Positions 41,770 through 50,245 of a stretch of 64,000 bases of DNA are shown here, piece by piece (position 1 is the first letter of the stretch; each line of letters starts with the position of its first letter). The notes below the pieces were generated by a model. It ran no database searches, had not been told where the DNA came from, and worked only from the letters and a program-made list of their open reading frames with translations. The stretch spans positions 1-64,000 of the forward strand of contig CBDUSI010000002.1 of NCBI GenBank assembly GCA_965370045.1, given 5' to 3'. Source of the stretch: CAZONU01 sp965370045. Its GTDB lineage: Bacteria; Planctomycetota; SZUA-567; JAKLDR01. Both the position numbers and the translations under genes were made by a program.

Positions 41770-43209
41770 GTGGCCAAGAAAACCGCGCGCAAGCGGCGCA
41801 TCCAGGACCGCAACGCCAGTATCTGGGTCGCGCCGGGGGACATCGACGTTGAATTAGAGCAGTGCCAGGACGAGGGCAAGCGCCTCGGCAAGCTCAAGGC
41901 CCAGGGCCTGGCGCTCAAGAAGAGGCTGGGCACCGCGGCGGAGTTCGGCCCCGACGCCGCCAAATCCCGCAGCAAGAAGAAGCGGGCCAGCAGCCTGGAG
42001 GTGCAGCTCGAGGCCCGCCAGTGGCTGGGCAAGACCATGAACCTCAAGGAGCACGGTCCCTACGCCGGAGAAGAGCCCTCCGACCTCGCCGGGATTCGCG
42101 AGCTGCGCCCCGCCGCGCCGCGCGTCCTGGGCGGCAAGTTCTCCCCGCGCCGCGCCTTTGACCGCATTTACGGCGCCTGGCTGGGCCGCTGCTGCGGGTG
42201 CTACCTCGGCAAGCCGGTGGAGGGCGCCTCCCGCGCGGACATCCACGCGATTCTCAAGTACCAGAAGCGCTTCCCGCTGAACGACTACTTCACCCGCCCG
42301 GCGCCGCCCAAGATCAGAAAAAAGGGCGGCAAGTGGGCGGTCTTCCCCACCACCTACAAGAAGCGCTGCATGATCGAGGACGACGACACCAACTACACCA
42401 CCATCGCCCTGGCGGTAATGAAGAAGTACGGCCTGGACTTCACGCCGGTGGACGTGGCCGAGTTCTGGCTGGGCAACATGGCCTTGCTGCACACCTTCAC
42501 CGCCGAGCGCGTCGCTTACCGTAACTTCAGCTGGGGCATCAACCCGCCGGAGTCCGCGGTGGTGGCCAACCCCTACCGCGAGTGGATCGGCGCGCAGATC
42601 CGCGCGGACGCCTTCGGCTACGTGGCGATCTCCCGACCTGAAAAGGCCGCGGAGCTGGCCTGGCGCGACGCCTGCATCAGCCACGTGAAGAACGGCATCT
42701 ACGGGGAAATGTGGACAGCGGCCTGCCTGGCCTGGGCCTACGAGCTCGAAGACCCGCGCGCGGTGGTCATGGCCGGGCTGAACGAGATACCCCTGCGCTC
42801 GAGGCTGGCCGACGCGGTGCGGCACATCGTCCAGCTCTACGACAACGGCCTGTCCTCCGACGCGGCGCTCCGCGACATACACAGCCGCTGGAACGAGAAG
42901 CGCCGCCACCACTGGGTGCACACCATCAGCAACGCGGAGATAGTGGTCTACGCGCTGCTCTGGGGCGAGCGCGACTTCGGCCGGACGCTGTGCCTGTCGG
43001 TCGACGCGGCCTTCGACACCGACTGCAACGGGGCCACCGCGGGAAGCATCCTGGGCATGATGCTGGGAGCGAAGAAACTGCCCGCCAAGTGGACCCGCCA
43101 GCTCAACGACACGCTGGAGACCGGCGTGGCCGGCTACTACCGGGTGAAGATCTCGGACATGGCCCGGTGGACCGTCGAGCTCGCCCGGCAGCTGGCCAAA
43201 CGCAAGTAG
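41770..43209 (+). CDS. ADP-ribosylglycohydrolase family protein
   Basis: 479 residues. Core residues about 125-475 match the DraG/crystallin J1 fold, Mg-dependent hydrolases removing ADP-ribose from proteins or small molecules: AFDRIYGAWLGRCCGCYLG, the metal-binding IEDDDTNYTTIALAV, and SVDAAFDTDCNGATAGSILG near the C terminus (second Asp pair). The N-terminal 120 residues are an extra, partly coiled-coil extension (KRRIQDRNAS, QCQDEGKRLGKLKAQGL) absent from DraG. No nitrogenase and no ADP-ribosyltransferase in the window, so the substrate is open. Own promoter; a hairpin follows the stop. Confidence 0.85.
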   Translation: MAKKTARKRRIQDRNASIWVAPGDIDVELEQCQDEGKRLGKLKAQGLALKKRLGTAAEFGPDAAKSRSKKKRASSLEVQLEARQWLGKTMNLKEHGPYAGEEPSDLAGIRELRPAAPRVLGGKFSPRRAFDRIYGAWLGRCCGCYLGKPVEGASRADIHAILKYQKRFPLNDYFTRPAPPKIRKKGGKWAVFPTTYKKRCMIEDDDTNYTTIALAVMKKYGLDFTPVDVAEFWLGNMALLHTFTAERVAYRNFSWGINPPESAVVANPYREWIGAQIRADAFGYVAISRPEKAAELAWRDACISHVKNGIYGEMWTAACLAWAYELEDPRAVVMAGLNEIPLRSRLADAVRHIVQLYDNGLSSDAALRDIHSRWNEKRRHHWVHTISNAEIVVYALLWGERDFGRTLCLSVDAAFDTDCNGATAGSILGMMLGAKKLPAKWTRQLNDTLETGVAGYYRVKISDMARWTVELARQLAKRK

Positions 43210-43231
43210 TCCCCAGCGCGCAATAGAAAAG

Positions 43232-43257
43232 CGGGGGACGCCTTCCGGCGCCCCCCG
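43232..43257. terminator. Hairpin terminator between convergent genes
   Basis: Stem CGGGGGACGCC / GGCGCCCCCCG with a TTCC loop: 11 pairs, one A-C mismatch. On the minus strand it is followed by CTTTTCTATT, so it best serves the RGLX-like gene as an intrinsic terminator; it may also stop plus-strand transcripts. Confidence 0.6.
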
Positions 43258-43287
43258 TACCCCACGGAGCGAGGTTGGGAGTTCTCG

Positions 43288-45804
43288 CTACTTCTTCTTG
43301 TCCTTCTTCCAGAAATAGTACTGCAAGAGGTGGCCGGCGCGCATGTGCATGGCCCGCCGCCGGCTCCACTGCGAGTTGCCCGGCAGGAAGACCGGCGGGC
43401 ACTTCGACTCCGGGGAGGCCTCCAGCCAGTGCTCCACGGCGTCGTCGGCGTAGTCGGCCTTGCCGGACTTCAGGGCCACGTAGGCGTGCAGGTCGGCCAT
43501 GAAGAGCGGCGCGTCGAAGAAGTTCTCCGGGAAGTCCTTGTCGCAGCCGGCCTTGAGCAGCTTGAAGAGGTCCTTGTCCCCGGTGTAGTGGTGCAGCAGG
43601 CAGAAGACGTGGACGGCGTAGCAGTAACGCATGTCGTCGCGGGTGTAGCCCTGCCCGCGGATCTGCTGGCGATCGTGGAGGTGCGGGCCCAGCTTCTTCC
43701 GCTTGGCGGTGACGTTGGTCTTGAACAACTTCAGGGCCTCGTCCAGCCACGTCTTCTTGCCGGTGAGGGCGTGCATCGCGATGTAGGCGTGCATGGCCCA
43801 GGCGTTGGCGGCCATGTTCCCCTGGGGGCCGGCGTAGGGCCGGGTCTTGGCGATGTGCGCCCAGGCGACCTTGAGCCCCTCGGCGTTGCGCTTGCAGGCC
43901 TCCAGGGCCTTGGGCTCGCCGGTAAGCATGTAGTAGAGCGCCACCCCGGCCAGGTAGTTGCTGTGCACCCCCGGCGGGCGGGAGAGCCGGTTGCAGTGGA
44001 AGGCGGGGAAGCCCAGATCCCCGCGCTGCAGCCCGCGGACGTGCGCCGGGTCGCGGTCCGACCAGAGCTGGTCGACGTCTATGCGGTGGCGGGCCATGTT
44101 GATGGCATTGCGCACGAAGGCCAACTCGCCGGTGCGCATGGCGTTGACCAGCATGATCCAGGTCCAGTCGTGGTGCAGGCCCACCGGCCCGCGGCCCGGC
44201 ACGTGGATGTCCCCGAAGTCCATCCATCCGTACCAGTAGCAGGAGTCGCCGAAGTAGGTGACCGCCGACCAGGGCGAGGACTTGCGGGCCGCGACCAGCC
44301 CCGTGGCGCTGGCCGGGTCGACGGTGCTCCTGGTCATGCGCATCCAGGCGTCGAGCTTGGCGTTGCACTCGTCGTCGCCGGTCTTCACGCCGGGAGGCGC
44401 GAAGAGGCCCGGGGCGGCCTCCGTCCCGGCGTAGTAGGCCGCCGGGGCCAGCGCGAAGAGCGGCCTGGAAAGCTCGGCCCAGCTCTCCTTCGCGTCGCGC
44501 CCGGAGAAGTCCAGGATGATCTCGTGGCCCTTGTGCACCCCGCCGGGCAGCCAGTAGAGCCCGGCTTGGGGCAAGGTTTCCAACTGCTTGTCAAAGAGCC
44601 CCGCCCACTGGACGTGCCGCTTCCGCGGCCACTGCCCCTCAATGGGCCACAGCCAGAACTTGAGCGTGGCGCCGTCGAGCTCGATGGCCTTCTCATAGTT
44701 CTGCCAGAAGTTCCGAACCGCCGTCGTGAGCTTGCGGTCGCCGGTGGAGATGGCCACCACCCCGTCGGTGCGCTCGCCCTTCTTGATCTGCTTGCCCCCG
44801 CCGCTGACGGTGTACTCGAAGTCCTTGAGCTGGTATATCTTGTAGGCGTTGTACTTGAGCTTGCGGCCGTCCTTGTTCAGCTTGCAGACCTGGAGGACCT
44901 TGAACTTGCCGCTGGGGGCCGAGCCCTCGCAGCTGGCCTGGGGCTCGCCGTCAAGGCCGAACTCCAGGGCCATGCCGTCGAAGAGCAGCCACTCCATGTT
45001 GCCCAGGGTCTTGCTCTTGCTCTTCTTGTAGTAGCCCATGCCCCCGCCGTTCTCCAGCCAGACGTGGACCTTGGCGAACTTCTGCCCGGCGAAGGCGGAG
45101 ACGCGCACGGTGTAGCCCAGGCGCTCGCCATGCACCCCCGGGAACTTCCCGCGCAGGCAGACCACGGCGCGCAGCGGACCGGCCCGCTCGACCGTGACCT
45201 CGGCGGGTGCCGCGGCGACAACGGGCTTGGGCGGGCCGTACTCGGTGACGGTTACCTTCTTGTAGCGGATGGTCTTCTCGACCTTCTTGGCCTCTCCCGG
45301 CGCGTAGAGCACCAGGCCCTTGCCGGCGGAGGTGACCAACTCCTTGCCGTCGACCTTCACCGACTTGAAGATGCCGGGCTTCTTCTTGTCGATCACCAGC
45401 ACCATCGGCCCGGTCGATATCCTGACCTCGCTCGCACCGTCGACCACCTTGACAGGCTTGGCCGGCGCGCGGTTCTTGCCGTCGTCGCGCAGGAGCAGCG
45501 TGACTGTGCCATCGGCGGGGACGGCCACCTGGCAGTCCATCAGCGCCCACCTCACCGAGCCGTCGTCCCAGGGCGCCAGCTTGGTGAACTGCGCGGGCAG
45601 CACCTTGCCGCCGGCCGAAACCGACAGCTTCTTGACGTCCTTGAGCGCGCCCTTGGCGAAGGGCACTCCGCTGGTCACCGCCCCCGCCTTGCGGGCCACC
45701 TTGGCGTCGTCGCTGACGGTGAGCTTGACCTCCAGCGCGGCTGCCGGGCCGGCCAGAAGCGCCGCCAGGCAGACCGCCGGGAACCACGAACGCTGTATTC
45801 TCAT
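43288..45804 (-). CDS. Secreted RGLX/YetA-like polysaccharide lyase
   Basis: 838 residues with signal peptide (FPAVCLAALLAGPAAA). The N-terminal RIFT-barrel-type region (GVPFAKGALKDVKKLSV, then APWDDGSVRWALMDCQV) matches the PcRGLX/YetA family of exo-rhamnogalacturonan lyases; a beta-rich middle part follows (GERLGYTVRVSAFAGQKFAK), then a long helical toroid-like C-terminal part with repeated His/Tyr/Trp positions (VHSNYLAGVALYYMLTGEP). Likely periplasmic or extracellular degradation of pectin-like polysaccharide; substrate not proven. ATG 45804 begins the signal peptide. 25 bp downstream of the GH123-like gene. Confidence 0.75.
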   Translation of the reverse strand: MRIQRSWFPAVCLAALLAGPAAALEVKLTVSDDAKVARKAGAVTSGVPFAKGALKDVKKLSVSAGGKVLPAQFTKLAPWDDGSVRWALMDCQVAVPADGTVTLLLRDDGKNRAPAKPVKVVDGASEVRISTGPMVLVIDKKKPGIFKSVKVDGKELVTSAGKGLVLYAPGEAKKVEKTIRYKKVTVTEYGPPKPVVAAAPAEVTVERAGPLRAVVCLRGKFPGVHGERLGYTVRVSAFAGQKFAKVHVWLENGGGMGYYKKSKSKTLGNMEWLLFDGMALEFGLDGEPQASCEGSAPSGKFKVLQVCKLNKDGRKLKYNAYKIYQLKDFEYTVSGGGKQIKKGERTDGVVAISTGDRKLTTAVRNFWQNYEKAIELDGATLKFWLWPIEGQWPRKRHVQWAGLFDKQLETLPQAGLYWLPGGVHKGHEIILDFSGRDAKESWAELSRPLFALAPAAYYAGTEAAPGLFAPPGVKTGDDECNAKLDAWMRMTRSTVDPASATGLVAARKSSPWSAVTYFGDSCYWYGWMDFGDIHVPGRGPVGLHHDWTWIMLVNAMRTGELAFVRNAINMARHRIDVDQLWSDRDPAHVRGLQRGDLGFPAFHCNRLSRPPGVHSNYLAGVALYYMLTGEPKALEACKRNAEGLKVAWAHIAKTRPYAGPQGNMAANAWAMHAYIAMHALTGKKTWLDEALKLFKTNVTAKRKKLGPHLHDRQQIRGQGYTRDDMRYCYAVHVFCLLHHYTGDKDLFKLLKAGCDKDFPENFFDAPLFMADLHAYVALKSGKADYADDAVEHWLEASPESKCPPVFLPGNSQWSRRRAMHMRAGHLLQYYFWKKDKKK

Positions 45805-45829
45805 CGGGTGGGCCTCTCCTCGGTCAACG

Positions 45830-47773
45830 CTACTTCTTCTCTTTCGGAGCAGCGGTCTTGCCACGGCCTTCGATGAAGGTGACGCCCAGTTTCTTGGCCA
45901 CCTCGGAGGCCAGCTTGTAGAGCTTCTCGTTCTTCTTCTGCCAGTCGAGGGCCACCTCCTTGACGGAGCCGGACTTGTGGTCCTTTCTGGCCCCGCCGTA
46001 GCGGTTGGCCAGGCGGATGCGTGCGTCGAGGTGGGTGCGGATGCGCTTGGCCAGGTCCTCGCCGAGCTTGGCGCGGTGCTCCGGCATTTCAATGGCCTTC
46101 TCAACGAAGACCCGGACCTCCACGTCCTGGTTGCCCTCCCGGAAGGCCTCGGAGCGCACCGTGGGCAGCGGTCCGTTCTTGCCCTTGCCGAGAATGTAGG
46201 GGATGCAGTAGTTGAGGTTGAGCTGCCCCCAGTAGCTCTCCGGGTAGCGGCCGGCCAGGGTGGAGCGCAGCCGGCCCCGAGCGTCCTTCAGCACTCTCCA
46301 GAAGTCCCCGCCGATGCGGCCCAGGCCGCAGGCGTAGCGCCGCTTGCGCTTGTGCTTGAGCTCGAAGGTGGAAAAGGCCCCCATCCACATCTCCATCTTG
46401 TAGCGCTGCTCGGCGAGCGAGGAGTGCATGTTGAACTCGCGGGGGTAGTACATCAGCCAGCGGTCGGCCTTCCAGCCGAACCCGTGGCCCTGCTGGGGGT
46501 CGCAGATGTTGAGGTGAATGCCCCACAGGGCGATGCCCATTCCAATGTTGTAGCCCTGCCAGCTGGCGGCGTAGTGGTGAGAGTGCACCGCCCAATTGGC
46601 GTTCTTGACCCCGTTGGTGATGTCGTCCATGGCCATCTTGGTGGGCCGGGCGTCGCCGATGAGCCCGAAGAGCATGGACTTCTCCATCCCGTGCTTCTTG
46701 AGAACGGGCTGCACGCCGTCGGTGAACTTCTTCCAGAACTTCTTGGACTCCGGCGTGCCCCAGGCAGGTCCGGTGCGCTTCTTGAGCTTGCTGGTCTTGG
46801 GATCCCACAGGGTGTACTTGACGGGTCGGTCGCTGGTGCGGGCGGCGCCGCCGGTGCCGCTGGCGTGGCCCATGGAGGAAACCGGCTCCCAGCAGTAGAA
46901 GACCACGCCGGGGACCTTGCCGAGGTGCCTGGTGGCCACGGCCAGGTACTTCTCGACGTTGTCGAAGTTGGGCTGGAGCTCGCCCTTCTTGTCCTTGAAC
47001 CAGCGAACCGTCGCGTGCTCGTTGCCGAAGTGAGTCCGGCGCACGGCCGAGATGTAGAGGGTCTTCTGGCCCATCTCCCCCAGTATCGCGAAGGTCTTGT
47101 CCAGCAGCGCCAGGTGCTTCTTGCTCCACATCTTAACGCCGTAGGCCAAGGCCACCGACTCCGGCGACTGGACGATGTCCAGATGCCCATGGTACTTGAC
47201 GGGGTCGGGCAGCGTGTAGTCCACGACCTTGAGATTAACGGTCACCGCCACCGGACCGGCGCCCGCGGCGCTGATGGTCACCTTCCCGGAGTAGTCGCCG
47301 GCCTTGGCGTCCTTGGGCACCTTCACCCTTATCCAGACGGGCTGGATCACCTGGCCCGCCTTGTTCGTGCGCTTGACCTCCTTGGGCGCCACCTCCTCCA
47401 GCGAGTCGAAGGAGAAGCCCTTCGGGCCGCCCCGTCGCCGGCTCGGCGCCCCGTCACAGACGCCATAGCGGATCTGGACGGCCTTGGCCGGGATGGTCCC
47501 GGGGCCCGTGAGGTCCGTGGGGACTACCTTGATCTCATTGATGGGCCCGTCGTTCAGCACCACCACCTGCCCGGCGAAGATGCCGTTGCGGACCCCAATC
47601 AACTTGACTGGTCCCAGGGACTTGTCCGGGGCCTTGTACTCTTCTATGGCTATCTTCTTCATGATGGTGTGGTTGCGGACCTCGAACCCGCCGGCCAGCG
47701 TCGGGGAGGCGCAGGCCGAAAGCAGGGCCGCCGCGGCAGTGGCGGCGAAGAGACTCAACCGAGGAGTGCGCAT
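45830..47773 (-). CDS. GH123-like lipoprotein glycosidase
   Basis: 647 residues, predicted lipoprotein (lipobox LLSAC, about Cys21). The N-terminal half has the beta-sandwich motif of GH123/DUF4091-type proteins: WIRVKVPKDAKAGDYSGKVT, followed by VNLKVVDYTLPDP; the C-terminal half is barrel-like with WEPVSSMGHASG, FGLIGDARPTKM, GIALWGIHLN. GH123 enzymes cleave beta-N-acetylgalactosaminides; I cannot verify the two catalytic acids, so activity is inferred. Shine-Dalgarno AGGAGGG. Co-directional and adjacent to the RGLX-like gene, suggesting one glycan-degradation unit. Confidence 0.65.
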   Translation of the reverse strand: MRTPRLSLFAATAAAALLSACASPTLAGGFEVRNHTIMKKIAIEEYKAPDKSLGPVKLIGVRNGIFAGQVVVLNDGPINEIKVVPTDLTGPGTIPAKAVQIRYGVCDGAPSRRRGGPKGFSFDSLEEVAPKEVKRTNKAGQVIQPVWIRVKVPKDAKAGDYSGKVTISAAGAGPVAVTVNLKVVDYTLPDPVKYHGHLDIVQSPESVALAYGVKMWSKKHLALLDKTFAILGEMGQKTLYISAVRRTHFGNEHATVRWFKDKKGELQPNFDNVEKYLAVATRHLGKVPGVVFYCWEPVSSMGHASGTGGAARTSDRPVKYTLWDPKTSKLKKRTGPAWGTPESKKFWKKFTDGVQPVLKKHGMEKSMLFGLIGDARPTKMAMDDITNGVKNANWAVHSHHYAASWQGYNIGMGIALWGIHLNICDPQQGHGFGWKADRWLMYYPREFNMHSSLAEQRYKMEMWMGAFSTFELKHKRKRRYACGLGRIGGDFWRVLKDARGRLRSTLAGRYPESYWGQLNLNYCIPYILGKGKNGPLPTVRSEAFREGNQDVEVRVFVEKAIEMPEHRAKLGEDLAKRIRTHLDARIRLANRYGGARKDHKSGSVKEVALDWQKKNEKLYKLASEVAKKLGVTFIEGRGKTAAPKEKK

Positions 47774-48115
47774 GTGGATCCCTCCTGAATCCGGTGTTCC
47801 GGTCACGGCTGTTTCGTCCGGGCAGTGTTCAGCCTCCAGCTGCGGGCCACCTCGGGGCGCAGCTGAAAGAGGCCCCTCGTCGCGCTCACGCCAACAACAA
47901 CCCCCTGACCGGGGCGGGCCCCCGATCCGTGAGCACAACAGTCAAGTCTTGGGCCACTCAGACAACCTGGGCCGCGGCGCACCCGGGCTGGCGCTGTGCC
48001 GCAACCCGGACGCCTTTCCATATGCATGCATACACCTCAGGAACCGGGTTGTCCAGAGAAAAGGTACCTGCGGTCTCGAAGACGTCTTGCAGCGCGGTTT
48101 CCGGACGCGGGCCGG
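47774..48115. other. Non-coding spacer upstream of the GH123-like gene
   Basis: About 340 bp between two minus-strand genes. I see no gene with credible codon structure and no clear promoter hexamers; it probably holds the promoter of the glycosidase pair and the end of the C25 transcript. Confidence 0.45.
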
Positions 48116-50245
48116 TTATCTGAGCGCGGGGTCTCCGAGCAGGTTGAAGCTGCGCAGCACGTCGGAGTGGGCGGCCGGCAGGCGTCGCTTGGCGAGCATC
48201 AGCGCGCGGCCCAGGGAGACCTTGCGGTCCTCCTTGATTATCTTCGCGATCTCCCGGCCGAGGATAAGCTGGCCTTCGGGGGCGCTCATCCCCGAGGGGG
48301 CCACCAGGGCGCACACTCCCTTGCCCGGCTCCTTGATCAGCCGCTCGGCCAGAGAGTCGTTGCCGAAAGTGAAATTGAAGTAGCCCGCCAGGCAGCCCAG
48401 GATCACGCCGGCGGGCAGTTCTTCGGCGTCCAGCGCGGGCACGTCCGCGGCGCGGAGCTCCTTGCCCTTGCCCAGGTAGCCCGTGGACGCGTGACCGTAG
48501 AAGACGAAATAACGCGGCTTCTTCTTCCAGCCGGCGATGATCTCCGCGCGGACGTCGGCGCTGTTGCCGTGGTCCGAGAAGAGCACCAGGTCGGTCCCGC
48601 CCCAGGAGAAGAGCCCGGCGATCTCCCGGGCGCCCTCCTCGAAGAGGGCCATGTCGTCGTCGCCGACCACCAGCGCGGCCTGCGAGCCGCCGTACTGGTC
48701 GGCGACCGCCAGTCGCGCGGCAACCTTGTCGACCATGGCCCCGGCCTCCGCGGCGGTGCGCGCCGGCAGCCGGCCCACGGCCACCTCGGGGTACTCGTCG
48801 CCGCCGCTGACGCAGCCGAAGAGGTTGTCGCTGGCCTCCTCGAAGTGCGGGCCCTGGGCCAGGAAGCTGGGCAGCAGGCCCGCGCCCGGGGCTCCCAGCC
48901 GGCCGCGCATGTCCGCGCTGGCGTCGCCCACCAGGCAGAGGTACTGGGGACCGTGATGACGGACCAGCGCGCGAATGGCCTCGGGAATCGCCTGGCCGCA
49001 GCCGAAGGCGTCGTAAACGTCCTCAGCCGCGTACAACCTGACTCGGCCGCGCCGGCCGCCGTGCAGCGCCACCAGTCGGCCGGCGGCTTGCATGTAATCG
49101 GCGTGGCTGACCACCAGATAGCGATGCCCGCCGGTCAGCCGCGCGTCCCAGGGGTCGGCGGCGCGCTGGGAACTGGCCGCCAGCCGCCCGCCAGGCCCGG
49201 CCAGCGCGTAGCTGCGTCGTCCGGCGGCGTTCGTGACCCACGAGGCGACCCAGGAGCCCTTCACCTGCCTGACGTCGAGCGCCAGGAGTTGGGGGCGTGC
49301 CGGGTCAGTGACGTCCAGGCCCGTTACGTCCGGCCCGCTGAAGCCGCCGACGGCCACGCGTTGACTTGCGCCGGCGGAGATCGTCGCGTTCAGGCGGTCG
49401 CCGACCGCGACCAGCTTGCGCGGGTAGCTGACCTCCACCCAGTCGGCGCATACGAAGTCGAAAGCGACGCCGGGGAGCGCCTGGCCCGTGAGTTTGACGC
49501 TGTTGGCGCCCTCGACGGCCAGGCCCGCGGGCACCTCGAAGCTCTGCTCCCGGCGGGCGTTGCCCTCCCAGATCATGGTGCCCACCAGTTGGCCGTTGAA
49601 GCGCACCTCCACGCTGTGATCCGGGTTCACGCCGATGACGTTGAAGGCGCCGCGCAGCGCGACCTTGACGCGCACCGGCCCGGAAGCCAGCGGCCCGGCA
49701 AGATCGGCGGTCAGCTCCAGCGAACGGCCGGGCATCAGGAACGTGGAGTAGAACCAGTGCTCCTCGCCGGGCAGCGCGCCGGTCATGCCGCTCATGTAGA
49801 ACTGGTCTTCCTCGACGTGCACGGTCCGGACGTAGCTGGTCGGCCCGTCGGTGACCTTCTTCCCGCCCTTGCCACGGCGCCGGAAGCGGCTGTAACGGCC
49901 GAAGCCCTCGCCGCTGCGGTCCGCGCGCAGCGGCAGGCTCTTGCCCGCGTAGGGCAGCGCCCGGTCCGAGACCAGCAGGGCGCGCTCGGCGGCGTAGAGA
50001 CCCTCGTAAGGCGCGGAGTAGACCTCGATGCCGGCTTTGGTGCGCACGTAGTCGATGCCCCGCCCGTCGGTGTACACATAGACCCGCCCGCGGCTCAGGC
50101 CCCAGGAGGCCAACTCCGCGTTGCTGAGACGCAGCACGCCCTCGCCGGGGGTGGAGAGGCGGCGCACGGCGCGCGTTCCCGCGCGGGCCGGGGCGCCGCT
50201 CGCGACCAGCAGCGCGGCCGAGAGGGCGATGAGCAACCGTTTCAT
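48116..50245 (-). CDS. Peptidase C25 (gingipain family) secreted protease
   Basis: 709 residues with signal peptide (LLIALSAALLVASGAPARA). N-terminal beta-rich prodomain-like region (25-365), then the caspase-like C25 domain (about 375-705): LCLVGDASAD, YPEVAVGRLPARTAAEA, catalytic His585 in FYGHAS and catalytic Cys618 in ILGCLAGYFNF, ending LLGDPALR. Gingipain/PorU relatives process or are secreted with large surface proteins. Its ATG overlaps the stop of the giant repeat protein by four bases, so the pair is translationally coupled and the giant protein is a candidate substrate. No gingipain-type C-terminal sorting domain. Confidence 0.88.
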   Translation of the reverse strand: MKRLLIALSAALLVASGAPARAGTRAVRRLSTPGEGVLRLSNAELASWGLSRGRVYVYTDGRGIDYVRTKAGIEVYSAPYEGLYAAERALLVSDRALPYAGKSLPLRADRSGEGFGRYSRFRRRGKGGKKVTDGPTSYVRTVHVEEDQFYMSGMTGALPGEEHWFYSTFLMPGRSLELTADLAGPLASGPVRVKVALRGAFNVIGVNPDHSVEVRFNGQLVGTMIWEGNARREQSFEVPAGLAVEGANSVKLTGQALPGVAFDFVCADWVEVSYPRKLVAVGDRLNATISAGASQRVAVGGFSGPDVTGLDVTDPARPQLLALDVRQVKGSWVASWVTNAAGRRSYALAGPGGRLAASSQRAADPWDARLTGGHRYLVVSHADYMQAAGRLVALHGGRRGRVRLYAAEDVYDAFGCGQAIPEAIRALVRHHGPQYLCLVGDASADMRGRLGAPGAGLLPSFLAQGPHFEEASDNLFGCVSGGDEYPEVAVGRLPARTAAEAGAMVDKVAARLAVADQYGGSQAALVVGDDDMALFEEGAREIAGLFSWGGTDLVLFSDHGNSADVRAEIIAGWKKKPRYFVFYGHASTGYLGKGKELRAADVPALDAEELPAGVILGCLAGYFNFTFGNDSLAERLIKEPGKGVCALVAPSGMSAPEGQLILGREIAKIIKEDRKVSLGRALMLAKRRLPAAHSDVLRSFNLLGDPALR

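Noticed and set aside
41770..43209. Nitrogenase regulation (DraG) for the ADP-ribosylglycohydrolase
   Set aside because: No nif or draT genes in the window; the family is broad.
43330..45876. Plus-strand open frame of about 848 codons opposite the RGLX-like gene
   Set aside because: Antisense shadow; the minus-strand protein has a signal peptide and family motifs.
48116..50245. Type IX secretion system locus, because of the C25 peptidase
   Set aside because: No Por/Spr components and no C-terminal sorting domain seen on either the protease or the giant protein.
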